A stretch of DNA of 33,097 bases. It comes from Mycolicibacterium sp. GF69 (GTDB lineage: Bacteria; Actinomycetota; Actinomycetes; Mycobacteriales; Mycobacteriaceae). Positions 6,325-16,980 of the stretch are shown in pieces; position 1 is the first letter of the stretch; each line of letters opens with the position of its first letter. The stretch covers positions 1 through 33,097 of the forward strand of contig NZ_QMEW01000044.1 in assembly GCF_003284965.1 (NCBI RefSeq), written 5' to 3'. Made by a program: the position numbers and the translations under genes. The notes beneath the pieces were generated by a model. The model was not told the DNA's origin, made no database searches, and worked only from the letters and a program-made list of their open reading frames with translations.

Positions 6325-7241
6325 TCCCGGTCGGCGAGCGTCACTTCCACGCCGCCCACCAAGTCCGTGGTCAGGTTGTAGACGAACGCGCCGATGGTGG
6401 CCATCGCCGTCAACAACACGATGTTGACCAAGCCGATCAACGTGGCGCCGCCGAAGATCGTGCCCGCGGACACCAGTTCACCACCCGATCCGCCGCCGGC
6501 GCTGGTGAGCAGGTCGCCGACGTTGCTGTTGAGCTTGCTCCACACGCCCATCCCGCCGAGCACCAGGTAGAGGAACGCGACCGCGATCATCCACACGAAG
6601 AACAGCGCGACCGATAGCACCGCCGAGACCTTCAACGTGCTCCACGGGTCGATCCGACGAATCTGCATGCTGGCCCGGACCGGGCCCTTGTGCCGGGCGC
6701 CGACCTGGATGCGCGAGCCGGACCCGGGCCGAGTCCCGGACTCGGTGTTCGGCCGCTCGGCGGGCTTGCGCGGTTGCTGCTGCGGCGGCCGCGGCATCGG
6801 CCCCGACAGATCGGGTAGCTCGCTGGCATAGGTCTCCGGGCGCGCGGTCTCCGGGCGCGCGGTCTCCGGGCGCTCACCACGCGTGGGCACCTCTTCGGTC
6901 GGCGTGACCCCACCCGCTCCGAACCGGTTGGCGCGGGCTCCGACGGTGGGGGAGCTGTTCGGACCGCCGCGCGAGTCGTCGGCGGCCCGCTCCGGTGGGT
7001 GAGCGTCGTCGCCGGGACCTTCGGCGCGAGGGCCGGGCCCGGGGGAGCGTCGCGGGGGTTCCGGCGGACGCTGGCCGAGGTGCGCCGCCCGCGCCGCGGG
7101 CCCCCGCTGCCACGGCGGCGCTTCGGCGCGCTCCGACACCTCGGGTCTGCCCGCGCCGGGCGCGTCATTGGCCGCGGAGCCATCGGCGCCGCCTGGACCG
7201 TCGCCCGCGCGGGGGCGTCCCGGCTCGTTCGGTGAGCTCAC
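6321..7241 (-). CDS. DUF3566 domain membrane protein (Rv0007-like)
   Basis: The product has 306 residues from a GTG at 7239-7241, with AGGAG upstream and only 30 bp after the gyrA stop, so it is probably cotranscribed with gyrA. The first ~190 residues are low-complexity Pro/Arg/Glu/Gly-rich and likely disordered, including an RPETA triple repeat. The last ~115 residues form the DUF3566 domain: a basic lead-in (RRIDPWSTLKVSA), a first TM helix (about 208-230), a Gly/Ser loop, and a second TM helix (about 262-292). The function is unknown. In actinobacteria the gene is nearly always directly downstream of gyrA. The disordered N-terminus suggests a cytoplasmic interaction tail; this is inference. 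Confidence 0.88.
   Translation of the reverse strand: MSSPNEPGRPRAGDGPGGADGSAANDAPGAGRPEVSERAEAPPWQRGPAARAAHLGQRPPEPPRRSPGPGPRAEGPGDDAHPPERAADDSRGGPNSSPTVGARANRFGAGGVTPTEEVPTRGERPETARPETARPETYASELPDLSGPMPRPPQQQPRKPAERPNTESGTRPGSGSRIQVGARHKGPVRASMQIRRIDPWSTLKVSAVLSVALFFVWMIAVAFLYLVLGGMGVWSKLNSNVGDLLTSAGGGSGGELVSAGTIFGGATLIGLVNIVLLTAMATIGAFVYNLTTDLVGGVEVTLADRD
6831..6875 (-). repeat. Three tandem 15-bp coding repeats in the DUF3566 gene
   Basis: The 15-bp unit GGTCTCCGGGCGCGC occurs at 6831-6845 and 6846-6860, with a 14/15 copy at 6861-6875. It encodes a five-residue RPETA-type repeat in the disordered N-terminal part, in frame, so copy-number change would not break the protein. Confidence 0.85.
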
Positions 7242-7271
7242 CTACGGCTCCTCACTCGTCCCGTCACTGGG

Positions 7272-10274
<3,003 letters not shown>

Positions 10275-10297
10275 TCAATGAGTCCTAGCTGATTGAG

Positions 10298-12334
10298 TTA
10301 AACGTCAAGGAAGCGGACGTCTTTGGCATTGCGGGTGATGAAGCTGCGGCGGGCCTCGACGTCTTCGCCCATCAGAATCGAGAACAACTCGTCGGCTGCC
10401 GCTGCGTCGTCGAGGGTGACCTGGCGCAACACTCGAACCGACGGGTCCATCGTCGTCTCCCACAATTCCTTGGCGTCCATCTCGCCCAGACCCTTGTAAC
10501 GCTGGATGCCGTCGTCGGTGTTGATCTTCTTGCCCGCCTTGCGGCCCGCCTCGAGCAAGCCGTCGCGTTCCCGGTCGGAGTACGCGAACTCGGGCTCGCT
10601 GCGCTGCCACTTGAGCTTGTACAGCGGCGGTTGCGCCAGGAACACGTGACCGTTCTCGATGAGCGGCTTCATGAACCGGAACAACAACGTGAGCAGCAGT
10701 GTCGAGATGTGCTGACCGTCCACGTCCGCGTCGGCCATCAGTACGATCTTGTGGTAACGCAGCTTCGCGATGTCGAACTCGTCGTGAATGCCGGTGCCGA
10801 GCGCGGTGATGATCGCCTGGACTTCGGTGTTTTTCAGCACCCGGTCGATGCGGGCCTTCTCGACGTTGATGATTTTGCCGCGCAACGGCAAGATCGCCTG
10901 GAACATCGAGTCGCGACCACTCTTGGCCGAGCCGCCGGCCGAATCACCCTCCACCACATACAGTTCCGACTTTCGCGGATCGGTGGAACGGCAATCGGCC
11001 AGCTTGCCGGGCAGGCCCCCGATGTCGGTGGCGCTCTTGCGGCGCACCAACTCGCGGGCCTTTCGCGCCGCGATACGGGCCTGCGCCGACGAGACGGCCT
11101 TGTTCACAACGGTCTTGGCCTCGGCGGGGTTGGCGTCGAACCAGTGTGTGAGTTCCTCGTTGCAGATCTTCTGCACGAACGACTTCACCTCGGTGTTACC
11201 GAGTTTCGTCTTGGTCTGCCCCTCGAACTGCGGTTCGCCGACCTTCACCGAGATCACCGCGGCCAAGCCCTCGCGGATGTCGTCGCCGGTGAGGTTGGGG
11301 TCCTTGTCCTTGAGGAGCTTCTTGTCCTTGGCGTACTTGTTGACCACCGACGTCAGCGCGGCGCGGAACCCTTCCTCGTGGGTACCGCCCTCGTGGGTGT
11401 TGATGGTGTTGGCGAACGTGTGCACAGACTCGGAGTAGCCCGCGTTCCACTGCATCGCGATCTCGACTTCGTGACCCGGACCCTTGCCGTCGAAACCGAT
11501 GATGCTCTGCTGAATCGGCGTCTTGGTCCGGTTGATGTGCTTGACGAAGTCGACCAGGCCACCGGGGTAGTGGAAGGTGCGGTGTTTGACCTTGTGCGGC
11601 GCCGAGTCGGCGGCCGCCTTTTCGTCGGCGGTTTTGGGCGCCTCGGCGGTGTCGCTGACCACCTCGTCGGTGACCTCTTCGGCGCTCACCCGCTCGTCGA
11701 GCAACTCGATGGTCAGGCCCTTGTTGAGGAACGCCTGCTCCTGCAGGCGGCGCGCGACGGTCTCGAAGTCGTACTCCGTCGTCTCGAAGATGTCCGGGTC
11801 GGCCCAGAACCGCACCGTCGTCCCCGTGTCCTTGGTCTTGCCGCCCTGCTTGAGCTCTCCGGGCACCGAGCGGTCGTAGTACTGAAACCACTCGGAGCCA
11901 TCACGCATGATCGTGACCTCGAGGCGGCTGGAAAGCGCGTTGACGACCGAGACACCGACGCCGTGTAGACCGCCCGATACCGCATAGCCGCTGTTCTCGC
12001 CGCCGAACTTGCCGCCGGCGTGCAGCTGTGTCATCACGACGTCGACGGTCGGGATGCCCGCCTGCTTGTGCTTCTCGACGGGAATGCCGCGGCCGTCATC
12101 GGTGACGCTGACGCTGCCGTCGCCGAGGAGCTTCACATCCACGCGCGTGGCGTAGCCGGCCATGGCCTCGTCGATCGCGTTGTCGACGACCTCCCAGATC
12201 AGATGGTGCAGTCCGCGTTCACCCGTGGACCCGATGTACATGCCCGGCCGTTTGCGGACAGCCTCGAGACCTTCGAGAATGGTGATTGCATCGGCGCCGT
12301 ACTCCTTGGGAGCACTCTTCTTCTGGGCAGCCAC
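10298..12334 (-). CDS. gyrB: DNA gyrase subunit B
   Basis: This is the 678-residue ATPase subunit of gyrase. The GTG at 12332-12334 is chosen because it gives MAAQKK, the conserved mycobacterial N-terminus, with AGGAG 11 nt upstream; a longer frame upstream is not conserved. The GHKL ATPase domain shows catalytic E48, N52 and D79 with GRGIP (81-85) and GGLHGVG (121-127). A transducer domain follows. The TOPRIM domain has VVEGDSAGGSAKSGRD (about 460) and the metal-binding DADVDG (about 535). The C-terminus ends with RSFITRNAKDVRFLDV. gyrA starts 23 bp downstream. A 231-bp gap to dciA holds a plausible promoter and a leader hairpin. Nothing unusual is seen in the protein. Confidence 0.98.
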   Translation of the reverse strand: MAAQKKSAPKEYGADAITILEGLEAVRKRPGMYIGSTGERGLHHLIWEVVDNAIDEAMAGYATRVDVKLLGDGSVSVTDDGRGIPVEKHKQAGIPTVDVVMTQLHAGGKFGGENSGYAVSGGLHGVGVSVVNALSSRLEVTIMRDGSEWFQYYDRSVPGELKQGGKTKDTGTTVRFWADPDIFETTEYDFETVARRLQEQAFLNKGLTIELLDERVSAEEVTDEVVSDTAEAPKTADEKAAADSAPHKVKHRTFHYPGGLVDFVKHINRTKTPIQQSIIGFDGKGPGHEVEIAMQWNAGYSESVHTFANTINTHEGGTHEEGFRAALTSVVNKYAKDKKLLKDKDPNLTGDDIREGLAAVISVKVGEPQFEGQTKTKLGNTEVKSFVQKICNEELTHWFDANPAEAKTVVNKAVSSAQARIAARKARELVRRKSATDIGGLPGKLADCRSTDPRKSELYVVEGDSAGGSAKSGRDSMFQAILPLRGKIINVEKARIDRVLKNTEVQAIITALGTGIHDEFDIAKLRYHKIVLMADADVDGQHISTLLLTLLFRFMKPLIENGHVFLAQPPLYKLKWQRSEPEFAYSDRERDGLLEAGRKAGKKINTDDGIQRYKGLGEMDAKELWETTMDPSVRVLRQVTLDDAAAADELFSILMGEDVEARRSFITRNAKDVRFLDV

Positions 12335-12377
12335 GTTGGGCGGGTCTCCTTGGTCTCTTGCCGGCGAAGGCCAGCTA

Positions 12378-12415
12378 GGCGGCAAACCGCCGCCCGCGGA
12401 TCTGCTCCCATCCTA
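12378..12415 (-). promoter_or_regulatory. Candidate gyrB promoter -10 and leader hairpin
   Basis: On the minus strand TAGGAT (12410-12415) fits a mycobacterial TAnnnT -10 element about 75 bp before the gyrB GTG; no good -35 is seen. Between it and the start codon, GGCGGC-AAACC-GCCGCC (12378-12394) can form a 6-bp stem in the leader RNA. Both calls are from pattern only. Confidence 0.35.
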
Positions 12416-12565
12416 CCGGCAGAGCGTGACAGGACCGACTCTGAGGCGGCGTTTCTGCACACCTATTCGCGCCGCCTGGGGAATTTCTCGATCGAAGGTG
12501 CCTGAAGACGCTTGAGAACTAGGATTGCGCCGTCCTCGCGGCTTTCAGGCAACAGCGGCCGATCG

Positions 12566-13120
12566 CTATCCGTACGTGTCGCGCGGGCCGCGGCCGGCGA
12601 TGTGGTACCGGCCTTTGCGCCAGGACGGGGCGACGGGGCCGGTGATCTTCAGTGATTTCACGACACCGTCACCCACCGCGTCCGCGATCTTGGCCAGCAC
12701 CTGGGCCTGCACCATGCGCAGTTGTGTCGCCCACGCCGTCGATTCCGCCGCTATGGTCAGCACGCCGTCGTTGAGCGCCGTCGGCGTCGCGTGCGCCGCG
12801 ATCCCGTCGCCGACGACGCCGGCCCACCGGCCGAAGACCGTCCCCTCGGCGACCCGGCCCGACCAGCCTCGGTTGCGTGCCAGCTCACTGGCCGCCGACC
12901 CGATCGGCTGCGGGTCACGCGAATCCGGGCCGGGGCCCGACCACCGCCGCCGGCTGTTCCCGGCGATCCGGCGCGGCGCCGCCCCGCGGCCACGGCCGAC
13001 ATTCTTGCCTTGACTGCGTGCCGCGCCGCGCGCTTCCTCGAGCGTGCGTCGAACCAGATCCATTCCGCGCAGGTCGGCCAGGTGCCGGGGTGGACCCGAT
13101 TCCCCGTCTGCCGACGTCAT
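12566..13120 (-). CDS. dciA: DciA/DUF721 family replicative helicase loader-operator (Rv0004-like)
   Basis: The protein has 184 residues. The N-terminal ~75 residues are basic, Gly/Arg-rich and probably disordered (RGRGAAPRRIAG, NSRRRWSGPGPD). The C-terminal half is the DUF721 domain, with WAGVVGDGIAAHATPTALNDGVLTIAAES and then TQLRMVQAQVLAKIADAVGDGVVKSLKIT. DUF721 proteins (DciA) are the ancestral partner that recruits or operates the DnaB helicase in bacteria lacking DnaC or DnaI. Rv0004 interacts with DnaB and is essential in mycobacteria. The ATG overlaps the recF stop as ATGA, indicating coupled translation within the dnaN-gnd-recF-dciA run. Confidence 0.92.
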   Translation of the reverse strand: MTSADGESGPPRHLADLRGMDLVRRTLEEARGAARSQGKNVGRGRGAAPRRIAGNSRRRWSGPGPDSRDPQPIGSAASELARNRGWSGRVAEGTVFGRWAGVVGDGIAAHATPTALNDGVLTIAAESTAWATQLRMVQAQVLAKIADAVGDGVVKSLKITGPVAPSWRKGRYHIAGRGPRDTYG

Positions 13121-14277
13121 GACTGCACCACCGAAATCCGCCCCGCATCCTCGTCCTGCATCGTCACCCCGATCTTGCGTGCATCCCAGTCTCCGGGAAC
13201 GTCTTCTGATACCGCCGCGGTCACCAGCACCTGCTCGGCCGACGCCGCCACCGAAGCCAGCGCCTGGCGGCGCGCCTTGTCCAGTTCGGCGAACACATCG
13301 TCGAGCAACAGCACCGGTTCACCACCCTCGGCGCGCAACAGCTCATAGGCGGCCAGCTTCAACGACAACGCCATCGACCACGATTCGCCGTGGCTGGCAT
13401 AGCCTTTCGCAACTTGATCGCCGAGCCGCAGTTCCAGGTCATCGCGGTGCGGGCCCACCAGGCAGACGCCGCGTTCAAGCTCGGCGTCGCGCCGTCGAGC
13501 CAACGCGTCCAGCAGCGCGGTCTCGAACATCTCCACGTCCGCGCTTCCTGCCGCCGCCTCGGCCTCCACCGCTTCGACACCGCTGCGGTACCGGATCGCC
13601 GCCGGCCGCGACGAAGGTGCCAGCAGCTGGTAGGCCTTCTCAACCTCGGGCGCCAACAGGTCCACGAGGCCCACCCGGGCGGCGATCAACCGTGCGCCCT
13701 TCTCGGCGAGGTGGCCGTCCCAGACGTCGAGCGTCTCGAAAACACTGCGGTCACCCCGGAATCGCGCGCCGGCGGCGGTTTTCAACAGCGCGGTGCGCTG
13801 GCGCAGCACCTTGTCGTAGTCGGCGCGGATCGCAGCGACCTGCGGCCGACGGGTGGTGGCGAGTTCGTCCAGAAAGCGGCGTCGGTCACCCGGGTCGCCG
13901 CGGACCAGCGTCAGATCCTCGGGGGCGAACAGCACTGCCCGCAGCACCCCGAGAATCTCGCGTGCGGTGCGCACAGGGGAGCGGTTCAGCCGTGCCTTGT
14001 TGGCCCGTCCCGCGGTGATCTCCAGGTCCACGGCGAGCTCGCGGCCGTCGTTGACGACGATGGTCGACACCACCGCCCGTTCGGCACCGGTCCTGATCAG
14101 CGGCGCGTCAGCGGCGACCCGATGCGAGCCGAGCGTCGACGAATACCACAGGGCCTCAAGAATATTCGTCTTACCGAAACCGTTCGGTCCGACGAACACG
14201 GTGCGGCCGGGCTCGAGGTCCAACTCGACGCGGGGCCACGACCGGAAATCGGTCAGCCCGAGACGACGGACATACAC
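13117..14277 (-). CDS. recF: DNA replication and repair protein RecF
   Basis: This is a 386-residue SMC-like ATPase that helps load RecA at single-strand gaps. The start is the GTG at 14275-14277, giving MYVRRLGLTDFRSW; upstream codons of the open frame overlap gnd and do not resemble RecF. Walker A is GPNGFGKT (30-37). The ABC signature region is SHGESWSMALSLKLA, and Walker B is PVLLLDDVFAELD, where the D-loop follows. The conserved VGPHRDDL is also present. The gene starts 11 bp after gnd and overlaps dciA by 4 nt. Length matches the family. Confidence 0.95.
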   Translation of the reverse strand: MYVRRLGLTDFRSWPRVELDLEPGRTVFVGPNGFGKTNILEALWYSSTLGSHRVAADAPLIRTGAERAVVSTIVVNDGRELAVDLEITAGRANKARLNRSPVRTAREILGVLRAVLFAPEDLTLVRGDPGDRRRFLDELATTRRPQVAAIRADYDKVLRQRTALLKTAAGARFRGDRSVFETLDVWDGHLAEKGARLIAARVGLVDLLAPEVEKAYQLLAPSSRPAAIRYRSGVEAVEAEAAAGSADVEMFETALLDALARRRDAELERGVCLVGPHRDDLELRLGDQVAKGYASHGESWSMALSLKLAAYELLRAEGGEPVLLLDDVFAELDKARRQALASVAASAEQVLVTAAVSEDVPGDWDARKIGVTMQDEDAGRISVVQS

Positions 14278-14288
14278 TGCGTGCCCAC

Positions 14289-15182
14289 CTACCCGGACTC
14301 GCTGACCCGTTTGACCGCGTGGCCACCGAACTGGTTGCGCAGCGCGGAGACCGCTTTCATCGCCGGCGAATCCTCCTGCCGCGACGCGAACCGGGCGAAC
14401 AGCGAGGCGGCGATCACCGGCATCGGAACCCGGTGGCTGATCGCCTCCTCGACGGTCCACCGGCCTTCGCCCGAATCCTCGGTGTAGCCGCTGATTTCGA
14501 CGAACTTCGGGTCTTCTTTCAACGCCTTGGCCAGTAGCTGCTGCAGCCAGGATCGCACCACTGTGCCGTTGGTCCACGCCTGGATCACGGCCTGGGTGTC
14601 GGAGATGAGCTCCTCGGCCGCCAACAGTTCATAACCTTCGGCGTACGCCATCATCAGGCCGTACTCGATGCCGTTGTGGACCATCTTCGCGTAGTGTCCC
14701 GCACCCACCGGCCCGGCGTGTACGAAACCGTCTTCACGCGGCCCCGGCGGCCGTAACGAGTCGAAGATCGGCATCGCCCGCGCGATGTCGGCATCACTGC
14801 CGCCGACCATCAAGCCATAGCCTTCGGAAAGCCCCCAGACACCGCCCGATACGCCCGCATCGATGAACGCAATTCCCTTGTCACCCAACAGTTTCGCGTG
14901 CGGACCATCTTCTGTGTAGCGGGAGTTACCACCGTCGATGACCAGATCGCCCTCGCTGAGTTCGTCGGCAAGGGCGGCGATCGTCTCGCGGGTGATCGCT
15001 CCGGACGGCACCATCACCCACACCACCCGCGGAGCGTCGAGCGCATCAGCCAATGCCGAAAGCGTCGGGACATCGGTCACTTCCGGCCTCGGGTCGTAAC
15101 CCACGACTTCATGCCCGCCCTCGCGTAGGCGCTCACGCATGTTGAAGCCCATTTTTCCCAGACCGACCAGACCGAGTTGCAT
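14289..15182 (-). CDS. gnd: 6-phosphogluconate dehydrogenase, short decarboxylating type
   Basis: The enzyme oxidatively decarboxylates 6-phosphogluconate to ribulose 5-phosphate in the pentose phosphate pathway. The 297-residue length belongs to the short class (GndA/YqeC type) rather than the ~470-residue form, and this class is often NAD-dependent. The Rossmann motif GLVGLGKMG (4-12) is at the N-terminus. DGGNSRYTED and AGVSGGVWGL are the substrate-binding segments, and KMVHNGIEYGLMMAYAEGYELL contains the catalytic Lys and the signature helix. The C-terminus includes SGEGRWTVEEAI and FASRQ. It lies between dnaN (37 bp) and recF (11 bp), so it is embedded in the replication operon, as in M. 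smegmatis-like genomes. Confidence 0.95.
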   Translation of the reverse strand: MQLGLVGLGKMGFNMRERLREGGHEVVGYDPRPEVTDVPTLSALADALDAPRVVWVMVPSGAITRETIAALADELSEGDLVIDGGNSRYTEDGPHAKLLGDKGIAFIDAGVSGGVWGLSEGYGLMVGGSDADIARAMPIFDSLRPPGPREDGFVHAGPVGAGHYAKMVHNGIEYGLMMAYAEGYELLAAEELISDTQAVIQAWTNGTVVRSWLQQLLAKALKEDPKFVEISGYTEDSGEGRWTVEEAISHRVPMPVIAASLFARFASRQEDSPAMKAVSALRNQFGGHAVKRVSESG

Positions 15183-15219
15183 ACGCGCCCCTTCTCCGCC
15201 GTTTCTGGCGTTCAGCCGG

Positions 15220-16419
15220 TTAGCCCGGCAGCCGCACCGGCATCAGCAGGTAGACATAATCGGTCTGCTGGGCGGGGAACGGCCCCGCCGCACCGGCATC
15301 ACCATCGTCGTCACTGGCCGGGCGCAACACCGCGGGCCGACTGGGTGTCGTGAAACCGAACGTCACGCGCTCGGAATGCAGCGAACTCAGGCCGTCGGTC
15401 AGGTACGTCGGATTGAACGCGATGGTCAGCGGTTCGCCCGCGAATTGCACCGCCAAGTCCTCTTCGGCGCGACCCACGTCGTCAGCCCCTGCCGAGAGGC
15501 GCAGCGAATCCTCGGAGAACTCCATGCGCACCTGGGCACCGCGGTCGGCGACCAGAGCCACCCGCTTGATCGCCTCGCTGAGTTCGCCGACACCGATCGT
15601 GGCCATCGCGGTGTGCTCGGTGGGCAGCAACTGCCGGAACTTCGGGAACTCGGCGTCGAGCAACCGGGTGGTACTGCGCTTGCCGCCGCTGCTGATCCCG
15701 AGCAGGCCCTCCTTGCCGACGGCCGCTCCGGCGCCGAGCGACAGATGCACGTCACCCCCGTCGGCGCCGGCCTTGGCGGCCTCCGAGAGCGTCTTGGCCG
15801 GTACCAGGACCGCGGCGTCGATATCCGCCGCCGCCGTCGACCAGGTCAGCTCGCGCACCGCCAGCCGGAACCGGTCGGTAGCCGCCAAAACGACCTTCTC
15901 TCCGGCGATTTCGACGCGGATACCGGTGAGCATCGGCAGCGTGTCGTCCCGGCCGGCGGCGATCGCGACCTGACCGATCGCTTCGGAGAACAGGTCAGCG
16001 GAGACGACGCCCGTCTCGTCGGGCAGCGCGGGCAGGGTGGGGTAGTCCTCGACCGCCATCGTTGGCAGCGAGAAGCGCGAGCTGCCGCATGTCAACGAGA
16101 CGCGGGTGCCCTCGACGCTCACGTCGATCGGTTTGGCGGGTAGCGCCCGGGTGATGTCGGACAGCAACCGCCCGGACACCAAAACGCTGCCGGGCGAGGC
16201 GATCTCGGCGGGCACCCGCACCTCGGCTGAAACCTCGTAGTCGAATCCCGAGATCGACAACCCGTCGTCGGAACCGGTCAGCAGGACACCTGCGAGCACC
16301 GGGACCGTCGGCCGAGTGGGCAAATTACGCGCCACCCACGCCACCGCGTCGGCGAAATCCTCTCGTACCAGGCGGAACTTCAGATCGGTGACACCAACCG
16401 TTGTCGTCGCCACGTCCAT
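15220..16419 (-). CDS. dnaN: DNA polymerase III beta subunit (sliding clamp)
   Basis: This 399-residue protein forms the ring-shaped dimer that tethers the replicative polymerase. Three topologically similar domains are evident. Recognisable segments include LKFRLVREDFADAVAWVARNLPTRPTVPVLAGVLL at the N-terminus, EDYPTLPALPDETG in the domain 1-2 linker, TDRFRLAVRELTW in domain 2, and the C-terminal DYVYLLMPVRLPG that ends the peptide-binding domain. The length is close to the M. tuberculosis protein (402). The gene is the first after oriC in the dnaN-gnd-recF-dciA direction. The ATG at 16417-16419 is the only start that keeps the conserved N-terminus. Confidence 0.97.
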   Translation of the reverse strand: MDVATTTVGVTDLKFRLVREDFADAVAWVARNLPTRPTVPVLAGVLLTGSDDGLSISGFDYEVSAEVRVPAEIASPGSVLVSGRLLSDITRALPAKPIDVSVEGTRVSLTCGSSRFSLPTMAVEDYPTLPALPDETGVVSADLFSEAIGQVAIAAGRDDTLPMLTGIRVEIAGEKVVLAATDRFRLAVRELTWSTAAADIDAAVLVPAKTLSEAAKAGADGGDVHLSLGAGAAVGKEGLLGISSGGKRSTTRLLDAEFPKFRQLLPTEHTAMATIGVGELSEAIKRVALVADRGAQVRMEFSEDSLRLSAGADDVGRAEEDLAVQFAGEPLTIAFNPTYLTDGLSSLHSERVTFGFTTPSRPAVLRPASDDDGDAGAAGPFPAQQTDYVYLLMPVRLPG

Positions 16420-16980
16420 AGGGTCCCTTCGATCACTACCACGACAAGCATTAAGCAGCGGTTTCCCGGTGTCTCACCACACGTCCGACCGATGCGTCCC
16501 CGACGACCGTAACGGCTGTCGATGAATCACCGTAGAGCTTTCCGCCCCAACTTGAAAGCTAATCGATCGGGCTGACATCGACGGTTTCAGGCTGGGTCGG
16601 CCCTGGCCGGTGAGGCGCTTCCCCAGGCGCCTTCTTCGAAGAAGATTCTTTGGAGATATACAAGCAACAGTATTAGGGCCTGTGGATCCTGGGGATGAAG
16701 ACATGTCGGTCCTGCTTACAGGCACACGGCGTTGTGTGACAGCTGTGGATGAGGGCCCTTTTGGATGGGACAGGCTGTGGAGACGCTGCCGGTTGTGTAG
16801 GGATCGGCTAGTAGTTCGTCGATTGGTCCCAAGTTCTCCACATCGATGTGCACAACCCTTCGGTGTGACAGATGGTGCCGGCGGTACGGAAGATTTTTGA
16901 AAGTTTCTGGTCGAGAACGCATGACAGGGCGCCGTCGTGGGCGTGTTGAAGCCTCAGTCGGGGGAGCGGCGGGGGTCGAA
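16420..16980. other. oriC-type intergenic region between dnaN and dnaA
   Basis: These 561 bp contain no plausible gene. They hold several DnaA-box-like 9-mers: TGTGGATCC (16681-16689), TGTGGATGA (16744-16752), TGTGGAGAC (16776-16784), TTCTCCACA (16834-16842) and TGTGCACAA (16847-16855). All deviate from TTRTCCACA by one to three bases, as is usual for mycobacterial oriC, whose boxes are poor matches. AT-richer segments that could unwind are 16640-16676 and 16886-16911. A perfect 14-bp palindrome, CTTCTTCGAAGAAG (16631-16644), borders the first. The location between dnaA and dnaN is where mycobacterial oriC has been mapped. Confidence 0.85.

Noticed and set aside
10631..11968. A 445-codon plus-strand open frame across gyrB
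   Set aside because: It is a shadow of gyrB with no start signal and with composition typical of antisense translation.
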